Source: Fervidobacterium thailandense (lineage in GTDB: Bacteria > Thermotogota > Thermotogae > Thermotogales > Fervidobacteriaceae). Taken from it: a DNA stretch of 64,000 nt. The stretch is from NCBI RefSeq assembly GCF_001719065.1, contig NZ_LWAF01000004.1:114178-178177 (forward strand), read 5' to 3'. Position 1 is the first letter of the stretch. Every line of letters begins with the position of its first letter. Positions 26,740-35,573 of the stretch are shown in pieces. Under the pieces are notes generated by a model. That model ran no database searches and was not told where the DNA came from. It saw nothing but the letters and a program-made list of their open reading frames with translations. The position numbers and the translations under genes are program-made.

Positions 26740-28153
26740 AAAGCTCGTAGGATTTGACTTTTTGCGCGAGCATCTTGAACCAAAGACACCGTACGGAGTC
26801 AAGTACTTCAAACACATTCAACCATTCGGTTACGAACACTTGGTCGAACACCTCGAAGACATCGATATGATGCTCGATCTCCTCAAAAAGTTTCCTAAAA
26901 TGTTCGAAGATGCTGAGCACGATTTTGAGTGTGTGCTCGATGTTTCGTACACGGTCGAAAAACTCTCGGCCGGTTCCATCCTCGACGAAATAGAATTTTT
27001 TCAACTTAAGAATTTCTTACTCGTTTCACAAAGTATCCGTGAAAAATTAAAGCAAATCCTCCCCGAAAAATTTTTACCACCAAATCTAAATCACCTAATC
27101 GACATCTTAGATCCAGAAGGCCTTCGACTGACAACCTTTTACGTCTACGACGTTTACGATGAACGACTCGCAGAAGTGAGAAAGCGAAAGATAGAATTGA
27201 TAAAAAAGCAAGACGAAAGTCTTGATGAAGAGATACAGAACCTTGCAATGCTCGAAAGACAGCTCGAGGAAGAAGTTCTTGCCAAACTCAGCGTAGCACT
27301 ATCCGCTCACTCCAGTTTGATAGAAACCGCTATCGAAAAAGTAAAATACATCGATGTGTTAATGGCCAAAGCTAAGCTTGCTCTGAAATTCAATCTTTCA
27401 AAACCTATTGTCAAAAAACCGGACGCCCAGATGTTCGAAGAGGCCGCAAAAATCAAAATTCAGGGTATGTTCAATCCAAGGCTTAAGGTAACGCTCGAAC
27501 GTGAAGGTAGGAGCTACCAACCCATCGATATCGTCATCGAACCCTGCGTTACTGTTATTGTCGGTGCGAACATGTCCGGCAAGAGTGTTACACTCCGAAC
27601 CGTGGCACTAATAGAGTACATGACTCACTTTGGATTCTTCGTGCCTTGCGCGTACTGTGAAACACCCCTTTTAAATACTCTCGCACTCGTTGCGGAGGAT
27701 CAATCCGAACCATTGGGCGGACTCTCATCCTTTGCATCAGAGATGAAAGAAATAGACGCAATCTACAGGCATATAAAAGAGGGCAACCTTCCCGCTCTCG
27801 TACTGCTTGACGAGCCAGCAAGGACAACGAATCCATACGAGGCAACCGTGATAATAAACTCTCTATCCGAACTTTTTGAGAAATTGAAAGCTCACACACT
27901 CGTTGTTACCCACTTTGATGACGTACGTTCCACAAAAAGACTGAGGGTAAAAGGGTTAAGAGTGGAAAAACTAAACAAACCTCTCGAAGTTGAAAAAGAA
28001 GCATTTTCAAAATTGCACGAACTCATAGATTACACACTCATCGAAGTTAGCGAAAACGAATCCGTTCCACGCGAAGCACTAAAGGTTATGGAATACCTTG
28101 GCATTGATAAAGACATAATAAACACAACCAAAATGCGGGCAAAAGATTTCTAA
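26705..28153 (+). CDS. kamC: KamC-like MutS-family ATPase of the lysine operon
   Basis: About 482 residues with a MutS-type ATPase C-terminus: VIVGANMSGKSVTLRTVALIEYM (Walker A), LVAEDQSEPLGGLSSFASEMKEI, LPALVLLDEPARTTNPYEA (Walker B) and LVVTHFDD. The mismatch-recognition domain is absent, so it is not a repair MutS. Similar genes accompany B12-dependent aminomutases in lysine and ornithine fermenters; a chaperone or reactivase role is a guess. Start TTG 26705 after GGGGTGAT; GTG 26693 is an alternative. Confidence 0.82.
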   Translation: MTIFPQKREKFEKLVGFDFLREHLEPKTPYGVKYFKHIQPFGYEHLVEHLEDIDMMLDLLKKFPKMFEDAEHDFECVLDVSYTVEKLSAGSILDEIEFFQLKNFLLVSQSIREKLKQILPEKFLPPNLNHLIDILDPEGLRLTTFYVYDVYDERLAEVRKRKIELIKKQDESLDEEIQNLAMLERQLEEEVLAKLSVALSAHSSLIETAIEKVKYIDVLMAKAKLALKFNLSKPIVKKPDAQMFEEAAKIKIQGMFNPRLKVTLEREGRSYQPIDIVIEPCVTVIVGANMSGKSVTLRTVALIEYMTHFGFFVPCAYCETPLLNTLALVAEDQSEPLGGLSSFASEMKEIDAIYRHIKEGNLPALVLLDEPARTTNPYEATVIINSLSELFEKLKAHTLVVTHFDDVRSTKRLRVKGLRVEKLNKPLEVEKEAFSKLHELIDYTLIEVSENESVPREALKVMEYLGIDKDIINTTKMRAKDF

Positions 28154-28170
28154 AGGAGGTTGGAATTCAG

Positions 28171-29742
28171 ATGGCCGACGGAGTATTCGAGAGCAAACTT
28201 GGAATTGACCCGAAAAAAGTTGAGAGAGCTCGACAGCTTGCGAGGGATATAGCGATCGATGTGGTCAACTTCGTTAGCAAGTACTCAACCGTCAGTGTTG
28301 AACGAACGATTTGTCGATTCTACGGAATAGACAACGTCACGGAGGATGGAATACCGCTACCGAACGTGGTCGTTGACCATTTGAAAGAGCGCGGGGCTCT
28401 CACGGACGGTGCGGCCGTTTACATCGCCAACGCGGTACTTCAAACCGGTATGACCCCCCAGGAAATCGCCGAACAAATTGCCGCTGGAAAGCTCGATCTC
28501 ACCAAACTCCCGATGAAGGATATGGAAGAAATCCGCGCAACTGCGCTTGAACTTGCCAAGAAAGCTGTTGCGATCGTCGATGAAAAGAAAGAAGAAAGAA
28601 AACGAATGATTGAAGAACTCGGAGACCCACCGCAACCGTACATCTACGTCATCGTGGCCACTGGTAACATCTACGAAGACGTTGTCCAAGCCCAAGCGGC
28701 CGTTCGACAGGGAGCGGACATAATCGCGGTTATCCGCTCCACCGCGCAAAGCTTGCTTGATTACGTACCATACGGTGCAACTACCGAAGGTTTTGGTGGG
28801 ACCTACGCAACGCAGGAAAACTTCAGAATCATGCGTAGGGCTCTCGACGAAGTTGCTCGAGAGGTTAAAAGGTACATCAGGCAAACAAACTACAGTTCAG
28901 GACTGTGCATGCCTGAAATCGCCGCACTCGGTGCCTTGGAAAGACTCGATGTGATGCTCAATGATGCACTGTACGGGATACTCTTCAGGGACATAAACAT
29001 GATACGTACGATGGTCGACCAGTACTTCTCGAGGATAATCCTCGGTTACGCAGGGATAATTATAAACACCGGTGAAGACAACTACCTCACCACCGCCGAC
29101 GCGTACGAGCAGGGTTACACCGTCATATCCTCTCAGCTTATCAACGAACAACTCGCGCTCCTGGCAGGTATCCCAGAAGAACAGATGGGGCTTGGTCATG
29201 CGTTCGAAATGGACCCGTCTCTTGAAAATGGATTCCTTTACGAACTTGCCCAAGCCCAGCTCTCAAGGGAACTCTTCCCAAAGGCACCACTCAAGTATAT
29301 GCCACCCACGCGCTTCATGACCGGTAACATCTTCCGCGGACTTGTCCAGGATGCCATGTTCAACGTCGTGGGAATCTGGACAAAACAAGGTATACAACTT
29401 CTTGGTATGATGACTGAGGCAATCCACACACCGTTCCTTTCCGACAGGTTCGTGGCAATCGATACCGCAAAGTACATATTCAACAACATGAAGAACATCG
29501 GAGACGAGGTGATTTTCAAACCCGGTGGAATCATCCAGCGCAGGGCCCAAGAGGTACTCGACCAAGCAATCGCACTCCTTGAAAGAATGCGCGAAGATGG
29601 ACTCTTCAAATCCCTTGAAAAAGGAGTATTCGCAAACACCAAGAGACAGATGAAAGGCGGAAAAGGACTCGAAGGGGTGTTTGAGAAAGGCAAATACTAT
29701 TACAACCCGTTCATCGAACTGATGCACAAACCGAGAATTTAA
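28171..29742 (+). CDS. kamD: Lysine 5,6-aminomutase, alpha subunit
   Basis: Large subunit of the adenosylcobalamin and PLP dependent enzyme that turns beta-lysine into 3,5-diaminohexanoate. 523 residues, the family length. Landmarks: ESKLGIDPKKVERARQLA at the start, YVPYGATTEGFGGTYATQENF (substrate/PLP region) and GLCMPEIAALGALERLDV. AAAGGAGG ribosome site. Forms a heterotetramer with the next gene. Confidence 0.95.
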   Translation: MADGVFESKLGIDPKKVERARQLARDIAIDVVNFVSKYSTVSVERTICRFYGIDNVTEDGIPLPNVVVDHLKERGALTDGAAVYIANAVLQTGMTPQEIAEQIAAGKLDLTKLPMKDMEEIRATALELAKKAVAIVDEKKEERKRMIEELGDPPQPYIYVIVATGNIYEDVVQAQAAVRQGADIIAVIRSTAQSLLDYVPYGATTEGFGGTYATQENFRIMRRALDEVAREVKRYIRQTNYSSGLCMPEIAALGALERLDVMLNDALYGILFRDINMIRTMVDQYFSRIILGYAGIIINTGEDNYLTTADAYEQGYTVISSQLINEQLALLAGIPEEQMGLGHAFEMDPSLENGFLYELAQAQLSRELFPKAPLKYMPPTRFMTGNIFRGLVQDAMFNVVGIWTKQGIQLLGMMTEAIHTPFLSDRFVAIDTAKYIFNNMKNIGDEVIFKPGGIIQRRAQEVLDQAIALLERMREDGLFKSLEKGVFANTKRQMKGGKGLEGVFEKGKYYYNPFIELMHKPRI

Positions 29743-29778
29743 ATCCCAACGCCTCTCGAACCGAAGGAGGGTAACCCC

Positions 29779-30573
29779 ATGGGTGGTGGACTGTACTCAC
29801 TTGAGAAGAAAGACTTCGACAAAACGCTGAACCTTAAAGCAATAAAACCCTACGGTGACACGATGAACGACGGTAAAGTCCAGGTTAGCTTCACTTTACC
29901 GGTACCAGACGGGGACGAAGCAGTTGAAGCGGCTAAGCAACTTATGAAAAAGATGGGACTTGACAATCCAATGATTGTGTACCATCACGAACTAACACCT
30001 GGGTTCACATTTTTCATCGGCTACGGAGACTGCGTGCATACGGTTGATTACACAGCGATCAAAGTTCCAAAGGTTCAGGTCCACAAAATGACAATGGAAG
30101 AGATCGATGATTTCATCGAAAAGAACATAGGCAGAAAACTGGTCGTCGTAGGCGCAACAACCGGAACCGATGCACACACCGTCGGATTGGATGCGATCCT
30201 CAACATGAAGGGCTTTGCGGGCCATTACGGTCTGGAAAGGTACCGCATGTTCGAAGTTTACAACATGGGAAGCCAAGTACCAAACGAAGAATTTGTTGCA
30301 AAAGCTATAGAAGTTAAGGCTGACGCACTTCTTGTTTCCCAGACAGTTACACAGAAGAACATACACATCAAAAACCTAACACACCTAATGGAACTCCTTG
30401 AAGCCGAAGGCATCAGGGACAAAGTTATCGTTATCGTTGGAGGGCCGCGCATCACCCACGAACTTGCCAAAGAACTTGGATTCGATGCGGGCTTTGGTCC
30501 AGGCACATTTGCCGAAGATGTGGCCGCGTTCATCGCACAGGAATGGGTAAGAAGGTTCGGAAGCAAAAAGTGA
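29779..30573 (+). CDS. kamE: Lysine 5,6-aminomutase, beta (B12-binding) subunit
   Basis: Small subunit that binds adenosylcobalamin through its DxHxxG motif (GTDAHTVGLDAI, near residue 135) and carries the PLP-linking region in the N-terminal part. A Rossmann B12 fold follows (VIVIVGGPRITHELAKELGFDAGFGPGT). 264 residues. Last gene of the operon. AAGGAGG ribosome site. I see no convincing terminator directly after it. Confidence 0.95.
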   Translation: MGGGLYSLEKKDFDKTLNLKAIKPYGDTMNDGKVQVSFTLPVPDGDEAVEAAKQLMKKMGLDNPMIVYHHELTPGFTFFIGYGDCVHTVDYTAIKVPKVQVHKMTMEEIDDFIEKNIGRKLVVVGATTGTDAHTVGLDAILNMKGFAGHYGLERYRMFEVYNMGSQVPNEEFVAKAIEVKADALLVSQTVTQKNIHIKNLTHLMELLEAEGIRDKVIVIVGGPRITHELAKELGFDAGFGPGTFAEDVAAFIAQEWVRRFGSKK

Positions 30574-30628
30574 GCCCTTGTGGCTAACTTTTCTCTTATC
30601 CCAACCACTCCGCCCTGAAAATCGCAAA

Positions 30629-30672
30629 CTCTAAGTTAACTTTAAACTAATTCTAAGGACATTCTAAGTCCA
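30629..30672 (+). promoter_or_regulatory. Four 11-bp direct repeats, probable OmpR/PhoB-type operator
   Basis: Units at 30629 (CTCTAAGTTAA), 30640 (CTTTAAACTAA), 30651 (TTCTAAGGACA) and 30662 (TTCTAAGTCCA) follow each other exactly every 11 bases, directly upstream of an AT-rich -10-like ATTATATAAG at 30680. Head-to-tail 11-bp repeats are the usual operator form for OmpR/PhoB response regulators. The regulator is not in this window. Confidence 0.5.
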
Positions 30673-30719
30673 TTCGGATATTATATAAGCGCAAACCCCA
30701 AAAGAGGAGGCGGAGTGGT

Positions 30720-31364
30720 ATGAAGAAAACGGTATTTATTTTGGTACTCGGTACGCTCTTAGTAGGCCTGATATTTGCACTCTCATCGTTCGCACCAACA
30801 ACGGTAAGTACGAACACAGGAACGACGACTAGGATGATTTCCCTTACACCGGCGGGAACCCTAACAAAAGACGACATCGAAAGCTTGAAATTCATGATCC
30901 AAGAAGAGAAACTCGCGCGTGACGTGTACTTAACATTGTACAACATTTACAAACTTACGGTTTTCAGCAACATAGCACAATCCGAGCAAAGACACATGGA
31001 CGCGGTGAAAACGCTCCTTGACAAGTACGGCATCGAAAACCCACTCAAGACGGACACCATCGGTAAATACGCTGACCCGGAATTTGAGAAACTTTACAAC
31101 GAGCTTGTGGCTGAAGGCAAAAAGTCTATTGTGGACGCCATCAACGTTGGAATTAAAATCGAAAAACTCGACATCGAAGACTTGAAAGAAGCGATATCCA
31201 AGACAAAGAACCAGGATCTGACCACCGTCTTCACGAACCTGATGCAAGGTTCTGAGAATCACCTCGAAGCGTTCACAAATCAACTCGGAAGATTTTCCCA
31301 AACTTCACCAACAACCTCTACAACCGTAGCGTACGGCCAGCGGAGGAGAAACAGGGGAAAGTAA
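30720..31364 (+). CDS. Exported DUF2202 (ferritin-like) protein
   Basis: 214 residues with a signal peptide (FILVLGTLLVGLIFALSSF), a Thr/Ser-rich linker, then a DUF2202 four-helix domain: SLKFMIQEEKLARDVYLTLYNIY, NIAQSEQRHMDAVKTLLDKYG and LMQGSENHLEAFTNQL. The repeated E-x-x-R/H patterns on these helices look like ferritin-like metal ligands. Biochemical role unknown. AGAGGAGGCGG ribosome site; an operator-like repeat array lies upstream and a terminator downstream, so it is a single-gene unit. Confidence 0.85.
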   Translation: MKKTVFILVLGTLLVGLIFALSSFAPTTVSTNTGTTTRMISLTPAGTLTKDDIESLKFMIQEEKLARDVYLTLYNIYKLTVFSNIAQSEQRHMDAVKTLLDKYGIENPLKTDTIGKYADPEFEKLYNELVAEGKKSIVDAINVGIKIEKLDIEDLKEAISKTKNQDLTTVFTNLMQGSENHLEAFTNQLGRFSQTSPTTSTTVAYGQRRRNRGK

Positions 31365-31403
31365 TAATACACACAAAGACTGTCTCGGAATTATTTGTTC
31401 AAA

Positions 31404-31429
31404 AGAGGGGCTTGACGCCCCTCTTTTTC
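31404..31429 (+). terminator. Intrinsic terminator after the DUF2202 gene
   Basis: AGAGGGGC pairs with GCCCCTCT across a TTGAC loop, followed by TTTT. Confidence 0.88.
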
Positions 31430-31533
31430 TTTCTGATGCTTCGAACGAGTTCCAAAAAACTTGTCTAAATATAGTGAAATGAAAATTAAAGTCCCAGCCA
31501 CCACTTCCCATGTTTCACCCGGAGGTGAAGGTC

Positions 31534-32019
31534 ATGCGCAAAACGCTGAGAATTTTCCTGATCTTGGTTCTTTTGTCTATTTACCTCACTGTGACTGGAC
31601 AAACAACCACAAGCTCGGGACCAGGATTCACCGTAGGTGTAGGGTTTGCCGTCGATGTGGTTACCGTAATGTTCGGCATAGGTTACATGGTTCACTCTGG
31701 AACTACTTTTCCCGTACTGCTGTACTCAACTGGTCACTGGTTACAAAACTTGCAAGGATACGGCTTATTTTCCATCGGCGGTGGTATTGGATTCGGCGGG
31801 TTTGACTTTCTTGGAGGAGCCGGTTTCATGACCCTCGGTTGTGATTTTTACTACTTTGGCAATACGTCATCGGTTGGAGCACACTTGGGATTCATCTTTA
31901 GTCCGCGCACACCATTTGGACTGTACTTCGTTTCCCAAATTGGAGCGATCCTTGGAGGTGGCTTCATCCCGTTTATCCCAACACTAAAAATCCAACTGGG
32001 TGCAACGTTGGTCTTTTAA
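31534..32019 (+). CDS. Small glycine-rich exported protein
   Basis: 161 residues with a signal peptide (LRIFLILVLLSIYLTVTGQ) and a Gly/Phe-rich body (FSIGGGIGFGGFDFLGGAGF) ending in Phe (LGATLVF), texture like a small membrane-embedded beta barrel. It resembles the protein at 18623 in style, though I cannot show homology. The start at 31534 follows CGGAGGTGAA. Confidence 0.6.
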   Translation: MRKTLRIFLILVLLSIYLTVTGQTTTSSGPGFTVGVGFAVDVVTVMFGIGYMVHSGTTFPVLLYSTGHWLQNLQGYGLFSIGGGIGFGGFDFLGGAGFMTLGCDFYYFGNTSSVGAHLGFIFSPRTPFGLYFVSQIGAILGGGFIPFIPTLKIQLGATLVF

Positions 32020-32049
32020 TCATAACTTCATACAATACAAACAAAGAAT

Positions 32050-32075
32050 GGCACCACCTAAAGTGGTGCCGTTTT
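32050..32075 (+). terminator. Terminator between convergent genes
   Basis: GGCACCAC / GTGGTGCC hairpin with a CTAAA loop and GTTTT on the plus strand. It ends the small exported-protein gene and touches the end of the convergent oxidoreductase gene. Confidence 0.75.
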
Positions 32076-32076
32076 C

Positions 32077-33159
32077 TCAGAAATTAAACCCAAGCATCTC
32101 TTCCGTTGAAAACTCGAATGGGAATTTAACTGGTTTGTTTTCCAACGCGGATTTGTATATCCCAAGAACGATTTCAACAGCCTTTCTCCCCTCTTCACCC
32201 GGAATCTTCGGTTCTCTGTCCTCCACGATAGCCTCGTAGAAATCCCTGTACAACGGCACGTGGCCATGGCCGTACACCGTATCCGGATCGGGCAAATTCA
32301 TGAACGGATGCGAGTCCTCCCCGGGAAATCTCCACACTTGGATCCGATTGACGGCAAGCCCTCCAATAACTACTGTACCGTGATCTCCGAAAATTGAAAG
32401 CGTCTCCTCAAGGTTCCTTGGATAGACCGTTGCCGTTCCTTCGATCAATCCAACAGCACCATTTTTAAATTTAACCACCGCACCACCAAAATCCTCGGCT
32501 TCAATGTACGGATGGTTGAATTTCCGAATGACCCCGTAAACCTCCTCTATCTCCCCACCAAGCATCCACTGGAGAAGGTCGATGTTGTGCGTACACTGGT
32601 TCATCAATGTACCACCGTCAAGCTTCCACGTACCTCTCCAAGGAGCCTGCCTGTAGTAGTTTTCATCCCTGTTCCAGCGGATGGTAGCAACTCCGTAGTT
32701 GATTTTTCCAAACGCCCCGGACTCCACTTTCTTCCTCAGCTCAACTATTGGGGGGTTGAACCTGTTTTGAAAACAGACACCAAGCTTTAAGTTTTTCGAA
32801 CGTGCAAGGTTGATCATCTCATCCATGTGCTTTGTTGACAAAGCCATCGGTTTTTCCACAAGCACGTGCAAGCCTCTCTTCAAAAGTTCGATGGTAATCT
32901 CGTAATGGTAACCACTCTCGGTGGCAACCGCAACAAAATCGAGCTCCTCACTTTCAACCATCCTGATGAAATCCGTGTACACCCTCGGTTCAACACCGAC
33001 ACGCTCTAAAATCTTTGAAGAAGTCGCTCTTGCCTTCTCCTCCACAACATCGCACATGGCAACCGGCTCGAGTACATCAATGTTCTTTATAATTGCCTCA
33101 ACGTGTTTCGTCGAACCTATGCGCCCACAACCTACAAGAGCCATTTTGAGTTTTTTCAT
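32077..33159 (-). CDS. Gfo/Idh/MocA family oxidoreductase
   Basis: NAD(P)-dependent dehydrogenase, probably of a sugar or inositol derivative. Rossmann motif MALVGCGRIGSTKHVEAI, then the family lysine motif HVLVEKPMALS, and the substrate-domain motif GGTLMNQCTHNIDLLQWMLG with the catalytic H-x-x-D. 360 residues, the usual length. Substrate not predictable; no sugar transporter is adjacent. Confidence 0.92.
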   Translation of the reverse strand: MKKLKMALVGCGRIGSTKHVEAIIKNIDVLEPVAMCDVVEEKARATSSKILERVGVEPRVYTDFIRMVESEELDFVAVATESGYHYEITIELLKRGLHVLVEKPMALSTKHMDEMINLARSKNLKLGVCFQNRFNPPIVELRKKVESGAFGKINYGVATIRWNRDENYYRQAPWRGTWKLDGGTLMNQCTHNIDLLQWMLGGEIEEVYGVIRKFNHPYIEAEDFGGAVVKFKNGAVGLIEGTATVYPRNLEETLSIFGDHGTVVIGGLAVNRIQVWRFPGEDSHPFMNLPDPDTVYGHGHVPLYRDFYEAIVEDREPKIPGEEGRKAVEIVLGIYKSALENKPVKFPFEFSTEEMLGFNF

Positions 33160-33287
33160 AAGTTCCGTCCACTCCCCTCCAAGCTTTTATCACCGCACAA
33201 CCATTTTACAACAAAACTGCTGACGCTACAACAACCAAGAGGTTAACTGTAGGAACGCACAAAACACTGTACGTTGTTTAAAAATAT

Positions 33288-33317
33288 TTGCTGTTTGAAA
33301 ACGATGTATGGTATAAT
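33288..33317 (+). promoter_or_regulatory. Promoter of the membrane pyrophosphatase gene
   Basis: TTGCTG, an 18-base spacer, then a perfect TATAAT at 33312-33317, 46 bases before the chosen start. Confidence 0.6.
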
Positions 33318-33362
33318 TCTTTATAAAAGAAGCGTCGAATCGGGTTATAAGGGGGGATGCTG

Positions 33363-35498
33363 ATGAATTTCCTGTTACCGCTTTTTGGTATCCTTTTGAT
33401 TGCACTCAACTTTAAGCTCCTTCTTAATAAGCCAGAAGGCAACCAAGTGATGATCGACATTTCCCGCCGCATTCGAAAAGGTGCGGATACATTCATCGCC
33501 CATGAATACCGAGTTGTGTTCATGTACGCCATTTTCATCGCAGTAGTTTTAGGCTCTCTGACCGCTTGGTACGTTTCCGTTGCGTTTTTAATTGGAGCGT
33601 GCATGAGTTCTTTAGCTGGATACATAGGGATGAAGGCCGCAACCAGGGCTAACGTGCGCGTAGCGGAAGCCGCAAGAACTCACAAACAGCTTGGGCCTGC
33701 CTTAAAAATTGCTTTCCTTGGTGGCTCGGTAATGGGGCTTTCTGTCGGCAGTTTGGCACTCTTGGGAATACTTCTTGTCATGTTCATCTTCTCCCATCAG
33801 CTCAGACCTGAACACTTTGAAATAGTTCAAAACTACCTCGGAATAAATTTCATCCCGATAGCTATGACGCTTTCAGGCTATGCCCTTGGCTGTTCGATTG
33901 TCGCGATGTTTGACAGGGTAGGAGGTGGGGTTTACACGAAGGCTGCGGACATGGCCGCGGATTTGGTTGGTAAAACGGAGCTCAGAATTCCTGAAGACGA
34001 TCCACGTAATCCTGCAACGATCGCTGATAACGTTGGGGATAACGTTGGGGACGTTGCAGGGCTAGGGGCAGACTTACTCGAAAGCTTTGTGGGATCGATA
34101 CTGTCGGTCATCGTTCTGGCCGCTTACACGTTCGTACTCTCCGGAAAAAGGAACTACGAAACCGCGTTAGCGCTGATAAAATATCCAATCGGCTTTGCCC
34201 TAATAGGATTGGCATCTTGTATGATTGCGATCGTGGTAACGGTCTTGAAAAAAGTATCGAACAAACCACATGCTGAATTGAACACCGCAATCGTAATCTC
34301 CGCAGTGTTAACCATAATCGGAAACTTTTTCTACACATCGTTCGCACTCTCCGGTCTGAATGGTCTTGAAATGTACGGTTTTAGGTTCGGCCCGCATTCG
34401 GCATTCCTCTCCGCGGTTCTCGGAATTTTCGCTGGAATCGTCATAGGCTTACTTGCGGAATTCTACACCTCCGATAACTTTTGGCCAACGAGAAACTTAA
34501 GCTACAAGTGCAAACAAGGCACGGGAATGGTTATCAGTGGTGGGCTTGCGCTCGGAATGAAGAGTACGTTCCTACCGTGTTTAGTGCTTTTTGGCACAAT
34601 CATCACGGCCGATTACTTTGCCGGTCTTTACGGAGTGGCAATGGCAGCAGTCGGAATGCTATCTTTTGTTGCCACTTCCGTAACGATAGACTCGTACGGT
34701 CCAATAGCGGATAATGCCGGTGGAATCAGTGAGATGGCAGGCCTCGAACCGGAAGTAAGGCACATAACTGACAGACTTGACATGGTTGGGAACACCACAG
34801 CTGCTATCGGAAAAGGATTCGCCATCGGTTCAGCGGCACTTGCAGCACTTTCTTTGTTTGCTTCATATATGTTCTCACAAACATCACCCGGTGAATTCGT
34901 CAAAAGGATACAAGAATTGTTAGTGCTTAATATCATCAACGCTCGAACATTGGCTGGGGCTGTCGTTGGAGCATCGTTGCCATATTTGTTTAGCGGGATA
35001 TTGATAGATTCCGTTGTAAAATCGGCAGCGAAGATGGTTGATGAAATACGTCGTCAGGTCAAGGAAATGCCAGGAATACTCGACGGGACCCAAGAACCAG
35101 ACTACGAAAGGTGCATCGCAATAAGTGCCGATGGGGCAATAAAAGAGATGGTGCTACCGGCAATCATCTCCATCGTAAGTCCGTTGATTTCCGGATTCCT
35201 CTTTGGAGTTGAATTCGTTGGAGGCCTACTTGTTGGAACGACGCTAAGTGGAATTATGCTGGCACTCTTTACCGCAAACGCTGGAGGAGCTTGGGATAAC
35301 GCAAAGAAACACCTTGAGCAAGGCAAGATAGAGGGCCTCAAGAAAGGCTCCGACGAACACGCCGCACTTGTGGTTGGTGACACCGTCGGTGATCCGTTGA
35401 AAGATACCGTGGGTCCGAGCCTGGATATACTTATAAAAATAATGGCCGTCGTTTCACTGATATTTGCACCACTCTTCCAGCGATTCAAGGTGTTTTGA
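33363..35498 (+). CDS. hppA: Membrane-bound ion-pumping pyrophosphatase
   Basis: Integral membrane enzyme that couples pyrophosphate hydrolysis to cation transport. About 711 residues with about 16 transmembrane segments. The pyrophosphate site is plain: GVYTKAADMAADLVGKTE, EDDPRNPATIADNVGDNVGDVAG, and near the end GDTVGDPLKDTVGPSL. The segment GNTTAAIGKGFAIGSAALAAL has Ala where K+-independent pumps have Lys, marking the K+-dependent subfamily, which in Thermotoga is a sodium pump (known biology). ATG 33363 lies seven bases after GGGGGG; ATG 33357 is too close to it. Confidence 0.96.
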   Translation: MNFLLPLFGILLIALNFKLLLNKPEGNQVMIDISRRIRKGADTFIAHEYRVVFMYAIFIAVVLGSLTAWYVSVAFLIGACMSSLAGYIGMKAATRANVRVAEAARTHKQLGPALKIAFLGGSVMGLSVGSLALLGILLVMFIFSHQLRPEHFEIVQNYLGINFIPIAMTLSGYALGCSIVAMFDRVGGGVYTKAADMAADLVGKTELRIPEDDPRNPATIADNVGDNVGDVAGLGADLLESFVGSILSVIVLAAYTFVLSGKRNYETALALIKYPIGFALIGLASCMIAIVVTVLKKVSNKPHAELNTAIVISAVLTIIGNFFYTSFALSGLNGLEMYGFRFGPHSAFLSAVLGIFAGIVIGLLAEFYTSDNFWPTRNLSYKCKQGTGMVISGGLALGMKSTFLPCLVLFGTIITADYFAGLYGVAMAAVGMLSFVATSVTIDSYGPIADNAGGISEMAGLEPEVRHITDRLDMVGNTTAAIGKGFAIGSAALAALSLFASYMFSQTSPGEFVKRIQELLVLNIINARTLAGAVVGASLPYLFSGILIDSVVKSAAKMVDEIRRQVKEMPGILDGTQEPDYERCIAISADGAIKEMVLPAIISIVSPLISGFLFGVEFVGGLLVGTTLSGIMLALFTANAGGAWDNAKKHLEQGKIEGLKKGSDEHAALVVGDTVGDPLKDTVGPSLDILIKIMAVVSLIFAPLFQRFKVF

Positions 35499-35573
35499 AT
35501 TTTTGAAAAGAAGCAGGAAAAACTCAATGATAGAGCTTAGGTGAAAACTTTATTAACCGTGGAGGTGTCGATT

